Below are positions 8,582 to 16,570 of a stretch of 64,000 nt of DNA, one piece after another. A program made the position numbers and the translations under genes. The stretch comes from Halosimplex halophilum. GTDB lineage: Archaea > Halobacteriota > Halobacteria > Halobacteriales > Haloarculaceae. The notes below the pieces were generated by a model. The model had not been told where the DNA came from. It did no database searches and saw only the letters and a program-made list of their open reading frames with translations. The stretch lies in NCBI RefSeq assembly GCF_004698125.1, contig NZ_ML214297.1, forward strand, positions 372,001 through 436,000. Direction: 5' to 3'. The stretch's first letter is position 1. Every line of letters starts with the position of its first letter.

Positions 8582-8594
8582 ATAGCTATGCTAT
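8582..8594 (-). promoter_or_regulatory. Candidate operator at the tbsP start
   Basis: ATAGC-tat-GCTAT is a 5-bp perfect inverted repeat with a 3-base centre. It lies 3 bases before the tbsP start codon in an AT-rich patch (8581-8620) that must contain the promoter. Binding here would block a leaderless transcript. That it is an operator is inference. Confidence 0.4.
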
Positions 8595-8749
8595 TCCGCA
8601 TTATCACACTTAATTTTACCGCCAGGGGGCGTTGAATCGACCCGAACGGGCGCCGAGGCCGACGTTCGCCCGCGCGGTCGCGAGCGGTCGAGCGGGGTTC
8701 GACCCTCCGCCGCTCGGCGCGCCGCGGTCGTCCCCGCACCGCGAAAAGG

Positions 8750-8759
8750 TAGATTATTG
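8750..8759 (+). promoter_or_regulatory. glyA TATA box
   Basis: tagattattg is the only AT-rich stretch upstream of glyA and is centred about 29 bases before ATG 8784. This suits a leaderless transcript and supports that start over in-frame GTG 8757, which overlaps the box. Confidence 0.6.
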
Positions 8760-8783
8760 ACGGGGCGTCGCCGAGATACAGGC

Positions 8784-10058
8784 ATGAACTACGACACGGT
8801 CCGGTCGGTGGACCCCGAGGTCGCCGACGCGCTCGAGGCGGAGGTCGAGCGCCAGGGCGACACGCTCGCGATGATCGCCAGCGAGAACCACGTCAGCGAG
8901 GCCGTCCTCGAGGCACAGAGCTCCGTGCTGACGAACAAGTACGCCGAGGGCTACCCCGGTTCCCGGTACTACGGCGGCTGCGAGCACGCCGACACCATCG
9001 AGCAGCTCGCCATCGACCGCGCCAAGGAGCTGTGGGGCGCCGAGTACGTCAACGTCCAGCCCCACTCGGGCTCGCAGGCCAACATGGCCGTCTACACGGC
9101 GATGCTCGAACCCGGCGACAGGATCCTCTCGCTTGACCTGACCCACGGCGGCCACCTCTCCCACGGCCACCCGAAGAACTTCGCCGGACAGGTCTACGAG
9201 GTCGAGAACTACGAGGTCGACGAGGAGACGGGCCGCATCGACTTCGACGAGGTCCGCGCCCACGCCGAGGCGTTCGAGCCGGACATGATCGTCTCGGGCT
9301 TCTCCGCGTACCCCCGCGAGGTCCAGTGGGAGGAGTTCCAGGCCATCGCCGACGACGTGGGCGCCTACCACCTGGCCGACATCGCCCACATCACCGGGCT
9401 GGTCGCCGCCGGCGTCCACGACTCGCCGGTCGGCGTCGCCGACTTCGTGACCGGTTCGACGCACAAGACCATCCGCGCCGGCCGCGGCGGCATCGTCATG
9501 GCCGACGAGGAGTACGGCGACGCCGTCGACTCGGCGATCATCCCGGGCACGCAGGGCGGCCCGCTGATGCACAACATCGCCGGCAAGGCCGTCGGCTTCG
9601 AGGAGGCGCTGCAGCCGCACTTCGAGGAGTACGCCGAGCAGACTATCAAGAACGCACAGGCGCTGGCCGACCACCTGCAGGAGCACGGCTTCTCGCTGGT
9701 CTCGGGCGGCACCGACAACCACCTCGTGCTCGTCGACCTCCGCGACTCCCACCCCGACGTGACCGGCAAGGAGGCCGAGGAGGCGCTGGAGGACGTGGGG
9801 ATCGTCCTCAACGCCAACACCGTCCCCGGCGAGACGCGCTCGCCGTTCGTCGCCTCGGGCATCCGCGCGGGCACGCCGGCACTGACGACCCGCGGCTTCG
9901 ACGAGGAGGCGACGGAGACCGTCGGTCACTGCATCGCCGAGGTCATCGACAACCCCGACGACGAGGACGTCAAGGCCGAGGTCGCCGAGATCGTGCAGGG
10001 GCTCACCGAGGAGTACCCCCTCTACGGCGACGACAGCGAAGGGCTGGTCTTCGAGTAG
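8784..10058 (+). CDS. glyA: Serine hydroxymethyltransferase
   Basis: A 424-residue PLP enzyme that interconverts serine and glycine with transfer of a one-carbon unit to folate. Visible motifs: ASENHVSEAVLEAQ, the glycine-rich NVQPHSGSQANMAVY, the DITHGG-type loop DLTHGGHLSHGH, HLADIAHITGLV, and the PLP-lysine signature GSTHKTIRAGRGG. GTPALTTRGF near the end is also typical. Length is normal for the family. The start follows a TATA box at leaderless distance. It is followed by convergent regulators and looks monocistronic. Confidence 0.97.
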   Translation: MNYDTVRSVDPEVADALEAEVERQGDTLAMIASENHVSEAVLEAQSSVLTNKYAEGYPGSRYYGGCEHADTIEQLAIDRAKELWGAEYVNVQPHSGSQANMAVYTAMLEPGDRILSLDLTHGGHLSHGHPKNFAGQVYEVENYEVDEETGRIDFDEVRAHAEAFEPDMIVSGFSAYPREVQWEEFQAIADDVGAYHLADIAHITGLVAAGVHDSPVGVADFVTGSTHKTIRAGRGGIVMADEEYGDAVDSAIIPGTQGGPLMHNIAGKAVGFEEALQPHFEEYAEQTIKNAQALADHLQEHGFSLVSGGTDNHLVLVDLRDSHPDVTGKEAEEALEDVGIVLNANTVPGETRSPFVASGIRAGTPALTTRGFDEEATETVGHCIAEVIDNPDDEDVKAEVAEIVQGLTEEYPLYGDDSEGLVFE

Positions 10059-10095
10059 CCGGCTCGTTCTCGCGGCCGTTTCGGTTCGCGCTCGC

Positions 10096-10362
10096 CTACC
10101 GCGGTTCGTCGGAGCGGATCGCCTCGCTCCGGCCGATCAGTTCGCCGTCGACGCCGATCGCGCCGCGCCCGTCGACGGTCACGGTGTGGTCGGGCACCTC
10201 GAAGGTCAGTTCCCAGTCGTCGTGGTCCATCGCCGCCAGCGACCGGACCGCGTCGGTCGAGACGTGCTCGTGCAGCGAGTAGTCCAGTTCGTGCGGATTG
10301 ACGCCCTCGACGGCGGCGATCGCCCGGACGATGTTCAGGGCGATGTCGTCGGTCGCAGTCAC
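10096..10362 (-). CDS. HalOD1 output domain protein
   Basis: An 88-residue acidic protein resembling the haloarchaeal HalOD1 domain (predicted output domain of signalling proteins). Typical features: an N-terminal helix IVRAIAAVEGVNPHELDYSLHE, then VSTDAVRSLA, and a beta-rich end EVPDHTVTVDGRGAIGVDG. The start GTG 10362 overlaps the stop of the upstream winged-helix gene (GTGA), so it is the second gene of a two-gene operon. It may modify or partner the regulator before it; no direct evidence of the target. Confidence 0.82.
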   Translation of the reverse strand: MTATDDIALNIVRAIAAVEGVNPHELDYSLHEHVSTDAVRSLAAMDHDDWELTFEVPDHTVTVDGRGAIGVDGELIGRSEAIRSDEPR

Positions 10363-10757
10363 GACTCACACCCCCGCTGTGGCTCCCCCAGCCGCTGGCA
10401 CGACTCGGTGAGGTGCTGAGGGATCTCGTCGGCGTGGGCGTGCAACGCCTCGAAGACGGCGGCGACCTCCTCGAAGGCCGGTCCCCGGCGCACCCGCAGC
10501 GGCTCCCGGTCCCACTCGACGAAGCCGTCCTCGGCCAGCGCCGGCAGGTGCGAGTGGACCAGGTCGGTGTACAGCTCCTCGGGGTCCCGGAGCAGGTACG
10601 GCGGGTTGGCCGCCTCGGGGAGCGACAGCTCCCGGTCGGGCGGGGCCTCCATCAGCGCGACCACCATCTGCCTGCGGGGCTCGGCCGTGAGCGACCCGAA
10701 CACCCTGTTCCACCGCTCGATCATCTCCGCGGCGCCGTCGTTTCGGTCGGCGGACAT
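10359..10757 (-). CDS. Winged-helix DNA-binding protein (ArsR-like, DUF7344-like)
   Basis: A 132-residue protein starting MSADRNDGAAEMIERW. RWNRVFGSLTAEPRRQMVVALMEAPPDRELSLPEAA reads as the start of a winged helix, followed by a recognition-helix-like LYTDLVHSHLPALAEDGFVEWDREPLRV. This fits the short haloarchaeal regulators near ArsR/DUF7344. A slightly longer start at 10784 is possible. It overlaps the HalOD1 gene by four bases. The ligand is unknown; no metal-binding cysteine motif is evident. Confidence 0.72.
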   Translation of the reverse strand: MSADRNDGAAEMIERWNRVFGSLTAEPRRQMVVALMEAPPDRELSLPEAANPPYLLRDPEELYTDLVHSHLPALAEDGFVEWDREPLRVRRGPAFEEVAAVFEALHAHADEIPQHLTESCQRLGEPQRGCES

Positions 10758-10863
10758 GTCGTGTTGTTTGGTACCATGGGGCATACAACTTTCGTCCGCC
10801 GGCCGCGATCGCTCGTCGCACGTCCGGGACACGCTTTTGGCTAGCCCGGCCGAAGCCGTCCGC

Positions 10864-11403
10864 ATGACGGACGGTCCCCGCCGAACACGGCGAGCGGTCC
10901 TCCGACTGAGCGCGCTCGCGGCCGCCGGGGTCGCGGGCTGTGCGACCTTCGAGCCCGGGAGCGAGACCGCGACACCGGGGTCCGCCACCGAGGCGGCCAC
11001 CGACTCGACCGGCCCGACCGGAACGCCCGAACTCGACCTCCGGGAGGCCAACGTCACCGCCGTCGCGGTCGAGTCGGCGGGTGACGGTATCTATCGGTTC
11101 TCGGTGACGCTGTACCACGACGACGACGGCGAGGACGGCTACGCGGACTGGTGGCAGGTCGAGACGCTCGACGGCGAGCGACTCGGCCGGCGGGAACTCT
11201 TCCACCCCCACTCCACCGCGCCGTTCACGCGCTCCGAGACCGTCGAAATTCCGGCGGGGTCCACCTGTGTCGCCGTCCGTGGTCACGACCGGACCCACGG
11301 CTACGGCGGGCAGGCGATGCTGGTGACCGTCGGGAGCGGTGCGACCCGCGCGGTCGACCAGGGGTCCGAGAAGGCGTCGCTCGCCGGTCAGGAGTGTCCC
11401 TGA
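10864..11403 (+). CDS. Tat-exported lipoprotein, function unknown
   Basis: A 179-residue protein starting at ATG 10864. The leader has RRTRRAVLRLSALAAAG followed by the lipobox AGVAGC, so it is probably exported by the Tat pathway and lipid-anchored at Cys21. A Thr/Ser/Glu-rich spacer follows, then a single beta-rich domain (residues 50-150) with a DDDGEDGYADWWQVETLDG stretch and HPHSTAPFTRSETVEIP. Haloarchaea have many such short surface lipoproteins with a YADWW-type motif; no enzymatic residues are evident. Its neighbours do not suggest a role. Confidence 0.75.
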   Translation: MTDGPRRTRRAVLRLSALAAAGVAGCATFEPGSETATPGSATEAATDSTGPTGTPELDLREANVTAVAVESAGDGIYRFSVTLYHDDDGEDGYADWWQVETLDGERLGRRELFHPHSTAPFTRSETVEIPAGSTCVAVRGHDRTHGYGGQAMLVTVGSGATRAVDQGSEKASLAGQECP

Positions 11404-11459
11404 CGGGAGCGAGGGGAACGTCACGAGGAGGCGCTTGCAGTCGCCTGCCGTAGACGGGC

Positions 11460-11467
11460 GGTTTATG
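11460..11467 (+). promoter_or_regulatory. TATA box of the heme-synthesis operon
   Basis: ggtttatg lies about 28 bases before ATG 11492 and supports that start over in-frame 11339, which would extend into the preceding gene. Confidence 0.5.
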
Positions 11468-11491
11468 CCGCTCGGTTCCCGAGTCCCGGGT

Positions 11492-12547
11492 ATGACCGAC
11501 CTCGATTCCGTCGACCGGGCGATCCTCAACGCCTACCAGGGCGGGTTCCCGGTCGTGGCGGACCCCTACGAGCCGGCGGCCGAGGCGCTCCGGGAGCGCG
11601 GAGTGGACGTGAGCGCCGAGGAGCTACACGAGCGCCTCGCGGCGATGGACGAGGAGGGGGTCCTCACCCGTTTCGGCGCACTGATCAACGCGGAGGCCAT
11701 CGGCGGGACGGCGACGCTCGTCGCGATGCACGCTCCCGAGGAGCGCTTCGACGAGGTGGCCGAACAGGTCAACGCCCACGCCGAGGTGGCACACAACTAC
11801 GAGCGCGAGCACCCCCACCTGAACATGTGGTTCGTCGTCAGCGTCGCCGACGAGGACCGCGTCGACGAGGTGCTCGCGGAGATCGAGGCCGAGACCGGCC
11901 AGGAGACCTACAACCTCCCGAAACAGCGGGAGTTCCACGTCGGCGCGAAGTTCCCCGTCGAGGGGCCGCTCGAAGACCTCGACGACGGGATCGACCGCTC
12001 CGATCTGGGCCCCGAGGTGGAGCCCGAGGACCGCGACAGCCTGACCCCGCGCGAGCGCGACCTCGTCGTCGAGATCCAGGGCGGACTCCCCACCACGCGG
12101 ACGCCCTACGAGGACGTGGCCGACGCGCTCGGCGAGGACGTCGAGTGGGTGCTGGAGACGATCAAGCGCTTCGATCGGGAGGGGAAAGTCCGCCGCGTGG
12201 GCGTCATCCCGAACCACTACTCGCTGGGTTACTCCGAGAACGGGATGACCGTCTGGGACGTGCCCGACGACGTGGTCGAGGAGGTCGGCGAAGCGGTCGC
12301 CGCCTTCGACTTCGTGACCCACTGCTACCGGCGGCCCCGCCACGAGGGCGTCTGGCCGTACAACTTCTTCGCGATGACCCACGGCCGCAGCGAGGAAGAG
12401 AGCGAGCAACGGGTCGAGCAGGTCCGCGAGGCGATGGCCGAGCACTGGGACGTGACCGACGAGGACTGGGACACCCTGTTCTCGACGGGTATACTGAAGA
12501 AGACCGGCATCCGCATCGAGGAGCGCGCGGACGCCAACACCGCCTGA
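11492..12547 (+). CDS. ahbAB: Siroheme decarboxylase, fused AhbA-AhbB
   Basis: A 351-residue protein with two tandem Lrp/AsnC-like units. The first (residues 1-170) has LDSVDRAILNAYQGGFPVV and the second (from about 185) has LTPRERDLVVEIQGGLPTT, each followed by a winged helix and a RAM-like half (RFGALINAEAIGG and RRVGVIPNHYSLGY). This is the layout of siroheme decarboxylase subunits AhbA and AhbB, normally separate chains, here joined in one. The enzyme removes two carboxylates from siroheme to give 12,18-didecarboxysiroheme in the archaeal heme and heme d1 routes. The next genes, precorrin-2 dehydrogenase and hemA, support this over a plain AsnC regulator. Confidence 0.88.
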   Translation: MTDLDSVDRAILNAYQGGFPVVADPYEPAAEALRERGVDVSAEELHERLAAMDEEGVLTRFGALINAEAIGGTATLVAMHAPEERFDEVAEQVNAHAEVAHNYEREHPHLNMWFVVSVADEDRVDEVLAEIEAETGQETYNLPKQREFHVGAKFPVEGPLEDLDDGIDRSDLGPEVEPEDRDSLTPRERDLVVEIQGGLPTTRTPYEDVADALGEDVEWVLETIKRFDREGKVRRVGVIPNHYSLGYSENGMTVWDVPDDVVEEVGEAVAAFDFVTHCYRRPRHEGVWPYNFFAMTHGRSEEESEQRVEQVREAMAEHWDVTDEDWDTLFSTGILKKTGIRIEERADANTA

Positions 12548-12583
12548 GCGGCGCCGACGGAGACGAGACACCGAATTTCAACC

Positions 12584-13231
12584 GTGATCCCACTGCTCCA
12601 CGACTTCGACGGCGAGACGGTGCTGGTGTTCGGCGGCGGCCGCGTCGGCGCGCGGAAGGCCCGGCGGTTCGCCCGCGAGGCCCGCGTACTCGTCGTCAGT
12701 CCCGAGTTCGCCGACGCCGACTTCGGGGGCGCCGAGCGCGTCCGCGCCGCGCCCGACCCGGACGAGGTCGACGACTGGTTCGACCGCGCCGACCCCGCGC
12801 TCGTCGTCGCGGCGACCGACGACGGGGGGCTCAACGAGCGGATCGAGGCGGTCGCCCGCGACCGGGGCGTGCTCGTCAACCGGACGGACCAGCACGGCGG
12901 GCGCGACCCCGGTAGCGTGGTCGTGCCGGCGACCGTCAGGGACGATCCGGTCGTCGCAGCGGTGGCGACCGGCGGCGCGAGCCCGGCGCTGAGCCGCCTG
13001 TTGCGCCAGCGGATCGAGATGGAGATCGCGGACGCCGGGGCGATGGCCGAACTGACGGGGGACATCCGCGCGGAGTTACAGGGGGAGGGCGTCCCGCCGG
13101 CGGAGCGGCGGGCGGCCGTGCGTGCGGTTGTCAGGTCGGACGCGGTTTGGAAGGCTTTAGATAGTGGGAAACCAAAGGCTCGACAAGTGGCAGCGGACGT
13201 GATCTCGGACGTGACAGGTGAGACATCGTGA
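12584..13231 (+). CDS. Precorrin-2 dehydrogenase / sirohydrochlorin ferrochelatase
   Basis: A 215-residue protein matching the N-terminal half of CysG (Met8/SirC type). The NAD-binding motif VLVFGGGRVGARKA is near the start, and VPATVRDDPVVAAVATGGASPALSRLLRQRIE is the dimerisation/active-site stretch. It oxidises precorrin-2 to sirohydrochlorin, and Met8-type members also insert iron to make siroheme, the substrate of the upstream AhbAB. It starts GTG 12584, 36 bases after ahbAB, and overlaps hemA by four bases (GTGA). Confidence 0.9.
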   Translation: MIPLLHDFDGETVLVFGGGRVGARKARRFAREARVLVVSPEFADADFGGAERVRAAPDPDEVDDWFDRADPALVVAATDDGGLNERIEAVARDRGVLVNRTDQHGGRDPGSVVVPATVRDDPVVAAVATGGASPALSRLLRQRIEMEIADAGAMAELTGDIRAELQGEGVPPAERRAAVRAVVRSDAVWKALDSGKPKARQVAADVISDVTGETS

Positions 13232-14544
13232 CGGTCGGCACGGGCGTCATCTCGGGTGCGAGCGTCGCGATCGACCGCGCGACGGTCGACGAGCTCGAAG
13301 CGGCGACCGTCGAGAGCCAGCGCGCGGGCGTCGAGCGCCTGCTGTCGGTCCCCGCCGTCGAGGAGGCGTTCGTCCTCCAGACGTGCAACCGCGTCGAGGC
13401 CTACGTCGTCACCGGCGACGGGCCCGACGGCCGCGCGGCGCTGGCCGCCTTCTTCGAGGACGTGCCCGATGACGTGCTGGTCGAACTCGGCCACGAGGAG
13501 AGCCTGCGTCACCTCATGCGGGTGGCGGCGGGGCTCGAATCGCTGGTCGTCGGCGAGGACCAGATCCTCGGCCAGGTCGGCGACGCCTACGAGGACGCCC
13601 GCGCGGCCGGCGGCGTCGGCCGCCTGCTCGAGGAGGGCGTCACCAAGGCGATCCACGTCGGCGAGCGCGCCCGCACCGAGACGGCCATCAACGAGGGGTC
13701 GGTCTCGCTGGCGAGCGCGGCGGTCTCGCTCGCCGACGAGGAGGTCGGCCTCGACGGGACGGCGGCGCTGGTCGTCGGCGCCGGCGAGATGGGGCGGCTC
13801 GCCGCCCAGTCGCTCGCCCCGCGGGTCGACCGCCTCCACGTCGCCAACCGCACCGCCGAGCGGGCCGAACACCTCGCGGAGACCGTCGACGCCGACGCGA
13901 CCGTCGTCGACCTGGCGGACCTCGACGAGGCCGTCGAGCGCGCGTCGGTGGTCGTCACCGCGACCGGCTCGACCGACTACGTCTTCGAGAGGTCGACCGT
14001 CGCCGGCGCGGGCGAGACGTTCGTCGTCGACATCGCTCAGCCCCGCGACGTGCAGCCGACCGTCACGGAGCTCCCGGACGTGACCGTCCGCGACCTGGAC
14101 GCCCTGCAGACGGTCACCGACGAGAACCGCGCCCAGCGCGCGGAGGCCGCAACCGTCGTCGAGGAGATGATCGACGTGGAGTTCGAGCACCTTCTCGCCC
14201 AGTACAAGCGCAAGCGGGCCGACCGGGTCATCTCGGCGATGTACGAGAGCGCCGAGCGCGTCAAGGCCCAGGAGCTGGAGACCGCGCTCGAGAAGGCCGA
14301 CTTCGACGCCGACCAGCGCGAGGTCGTCGAGGCGATGGCCGACGCCGTCGTCAACCAGCTGCTCGCCGCGCCGACCAAGAGCCTCCGCGACGCCGCCGAG
14401 GAGGACGACTGGTCGACCATCAACACCGCACTCCAGCTGTTCGACCCCGAGTTCGGCGAGGACGAGGAGAGCGGCGAGGAGATCCCCGAACACCTCCGCG
14501 ACCAGATGCCCGACGCCGTCTTCGACCAGCTGAGCGACGATTAG
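13228..14544 (+). CDS. hemA: Glutamyl-tRNA reductase
   Basis: A 438-residue protein. The catalytic cysteine is in LQTCNRVEAYV (about residue 52); GEDQILGQVGDAYEDAR, the NADPH motif LVVGAGEMGRLAAQSL and the C-terminal dimerisation helices (EMIDVEFEHLLAQYKRKRAD) follow. It reduces glutamyl-tRNA to glutamate-1-semialdehyde, the first committed step of tetrapyrrole synthesis, and so feeds the two genes upstream. It starts GTG 13228 in a GTGA overlap. The tail is unusually acidic (FGEDEESGEEIPEH), as expected of a haloarchaeal protein. Confidence 0.97.
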   Translation: MTVGTGVISGASVAIDRATVDELEAATVESQRAGVERLLSVPAVEEAFVLQTCNRVEAYVVTGDGPDGRAALAAFFEDVPDDVLVELGHEESLRHLMRVAAGLESLVVGEDQILGQVGDAYEDARAAGGVGRLLEEGVTKAIHVGERARTETAINEGSVSLASAAVSLADEEVGLDGTAALVVGAGEMGRLAAQSLAPRVDRLHVANRTAERAEHLAETVDADATVVDLADLDEAVERASVVVTATGSTDYVFERSTVAGAGETFVVDIAQPRDVQPTVTELPDVTVRDLDALQTVTDENRAQRAEAATVVEEMIDVEFEHLLAQYKRKRADRVISAMYESAERVKAQELETALEKADFDADQREVVEAMADAVVNQLLAAPTKSLRDAAEEDDWSTINTALQLFDPEFGEDEESGEEIPEHLRDQMPDAVFDQLSDD

Positions 14545-14621
14545 CAGCGATTCGGTTTTGAACTGGGCCCGTCCGTGATTAACCGCCTCGACCTTCAGCG
14601 ACTGCTATCGTGACTGCGACC

Positions 14622-14900
14622 GCGAACAGCGTGAAAGCCCCGACCGGTTCGACTCGAGGGGCTCGCTGCGCTCCTCGGTCGTTTCACTCCCTGCGGTGCT
14701 TGCGTCGCCCGTCTGCGTCGAACCGGTCGCCCCTTTCATTCCCACCCGCATAGACTGACCAACCAGCCGACGCGGGGTGGGAATGAAAGGGGCCGCTCGC
14801 TCCGGGAACCCCGCCGCAGTAAGCACTGGAGCGAACGCAGTGACCGAAGCGCGCAGCAAGGCGCGGGACCGGAGCGAGCGGGGGCTTTCACGCTGTCCGC
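14622..14900. repeat. Long nested imperfect inverted repeat
   Basis: The outer arms 14622-14641 and 14881-14900 match over 20 bp with one mismatch (gcgaacagcgtgaaagcccc on the left). The inner arms 14729-14747 and 14775-14793 are a perfect 19-bp match (cccctttcattcccaccc in the core). The stretches between them are also recognisably inverted copies, though diverged. The element fills most of the 460-base gene-free stretch 14545-15004 between hemA and the PCD gene. I see no ORF or promoter in it. It could be a large terminator-like structure, a degenerate mobile element or a structured RNA. Confidence 0.75.
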
Positions 14901-15004
14901 GGTTCCAGTTCGAGAGGTCGATGCTACGGCGGTTCCGTCGAACGAGGTACTTGCACGAACACCTCGGCCGAACTTTCATGCGGGTACCGGCCCACCGCCC
15001 TCAC

Positions 15005-15280
15005 ATGGCAGACCTGCTATCCGACGAGGAGATCGAGGAGCGACTACCCGACGAGTGGGAGCGCGACGGCGACGAGATCGTCCGGACCTACGAGTTCGAC
15101 GCCTACCTCGACGGGGTCGGCTTCGCCGCGGGCGCGGGCGGCGTCGCTCAGGACGCCTTCCACCACCCCGAGATCACAATCAGTTGGCGCGAGGTGGAGG
15201 TCCGGCTGACGAGCCACGAGGAGGGCGGGATCACCGACAAGGACATCGAACTCGCGGAACGGTTCGACGACCTGCGCTGA
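15005..15280 (+). CDS. Pterin-4a-carbinolamine dehydratase
   Basis: A 91-residue single-domain PCD/DCoH protein. The active-site signature appears as AFHHPEITISW, preceded by RTYEFDAYLDGVGFA and followed by VEVRLTSHEEGGITDKDIELA. It dehydrates 4a-hydroxytetrahydropterin to recycle the pterin cofactor of aromatic amino-acid hydroxylases; in archaea it is sometimes linked to molybdopterin metabolism. ATG 15005 is chosen because the in-frame upstream start (14777) lies in the inverted repeat. The next gene starts one base after its stop. Confidence 0.9.
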   Translation: MADLLSDEEIEERLPDEWERDGDEIVRTYEFDAYLDGVGFAAGAGGVAQDAFHHPEITISWREVEVRLTSHEEGGITDKDIELAERFDDLR

Positions 15281-15281
15281 G

Positions 15282-15692
15282 ATGAGCCGTGGGGACCGGG
15301 AGGAGGGAGACGGGCCGGCCGCGGCCTACGTCTTCCGGGTGACCGTGCGGCTCGACCCCGAGGTCGAGGGGGTCTGGACCGAGCCGGACGCCTTCGAGAC
15401 GACGGTGTTCAGGGAGGCCGACCCGCCGGGGGAGCCGGGGTGGCTGTACTTCCGGGACAACCTCTGGCGCGGGGAGTGCGGCGACGCGGCGCACATGCGC
15501 GCGGTCGCCGAGGACGCGCTCGGTATGTCGGTCGACAGCATCGACTTCCGGGAGTTGCGGACGACGCAGGCGTACCTGGACGACCTGCGGGCGGCGGTCG
15601 CCGACGACCTCGGGGCGTTCAACGCCGACACGGTCGACGAGGCGCTGACGAAGTACCTCGGGAGTTCGATCCACGTCACCGACGAGGTCTGA
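15282..15692 (+). CDS. LWR-salt family protein
   Basis: A 136-residue haloarchaeal protein. The stretch GWLYFRDNLWRGECGD contains the LWR motif that names the LWR-salt family; YVFRVTVRLDPEVEGVW and IDFRELRTTQAYLDDLRAAV flank it. No function is known. It starts one base after the PCD stop, so the two genes form an operon and may be co-expressed. Confidence 0.82.
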   Translation: MSRGDREEGDGPAAAYVFRVTVRLDPEVEGVWTEPDAFETTVFREADPPGEPGWLYFRDNLWRGECGDAAHMRAVAEDALGMSVDSIDFRELRTTQAYLDDLRAAVADDLGAFNADTVDEALTKYLGSSIHVTDEV

Positions 15693-15753
15693 GCGGCGGG
15701 AGCGCCCTCCCGCTCGCCGACAAACTCGCCCGTTCGAGTCGGTGGCCCGGCGT

Positions 15754-16440
15754 TCACACGAGTCCGAGCGCGCGGCCGGCGAGTACCGCCAGCGTCCCGA
15801 CGGCGTTGATCGACGCGAGGACGCCGGGGAGCGCGACGGCCACGACCGCCCCGCGCCGGGAGAGCTCGCGGCCGTACTGGGCGGCGAGCACCCACAGGTA
15901 CACCATCCAGAGGGTGAAGACGGGTCTGACCGCGCTGGCGGCGACGTAGGCCGGATTGTCCACGACTTCGGCCCGGACCCACTCGCGCAGAGCGGCCTCG
16001 GTGGCGAACTCGGGGGCCCCGAGGAAGACGGCGGCCATCACGACGGCCCGGAGCGCGGTCGGGACGAGCGTCGGGACCAGCGTCCACCCGACGAACGCGA
16101 GCAGGCGGCGGAACGAGCCCGCGCCGTCGAAGTACAGGGAGACGAGGTAGGCGACGGCGGCGACGGCGAGCCACAGGGCGAAGTAGAGCCCGCCCGTGGC
16201 CCAGACCGCGAGGACGATATCCCGTGGCGCCGAGACGCGCTGGCTGCCCGCCGCGTAGACGACCCGCGCCGCGTCCGCGGCGGTCACCACGTCGCCGACC
16301 GCCTGCAGGACGACGACCGTCCCCGCGAGCGCCAGGAGCGCGTGGGCGACGACCACCGCGGCCGGCCCGGCCAGCGAGTAGTCGTCCTGTCGCGCCGCGA
16401 AGAAAGCGCCCGGGTCGGTCACCAGCGTCCGCAGACTCAT
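15754..16440 (-). CDS. Yip1-domain membrane protein
   Basis: A 228-residue membrane protein with about five hydrophobic segments, starting MSLRTLVTDPGAFFAARQDDY. The opening matches the YIP1-type haloarchaeal proteins, where a short soluble lead precedes the first helix. The LLAFVGWTLVPTLVPTALR segment is typical. No catalytic residues are seen and its role is unknown. It is convergent with the LWR-salt gene and stands alone. Confidence 0.75.
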   Translation of the reverse strand: MSLRTLVTDPGAFFAARQDDYSLAGPAAVVVAHALLALAGTVVVLQAVGDVVTAADAARVVYAAGSQRVSAPRDIVLAVWATGGLYFALWLAVAAVAYLVSLYFDGAGSFRRLLAFVGWTLVPTLVPTALRAVVMAAVFLGAPEFATEAALREWVRAEVVDNPAYVAASAVRPVFTLWMVYLWVLAAQYGRELSRRGAVVAVALPGVLASINAVGTLAVLAGRALGLV

Positions 16441-16570
16441 CGTCCCTGGTCTCGCCCGTCCGGGGCTTAAATCTGCCCGGTCCGCGTCGCTGTGGTCCCG
16501 TGACCGCTACTGCGCGGCGGCGGCCCGCCAGAAGGTACTTAGGCGCCACCGCCCTACCTGTGGGATCCCG

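Noticed and set aside
14777..15004. Upstream extension of the PCD gene
   Set aside because: It reads through the inverted repeat. ATG 15005 begins the conserved domain directly.
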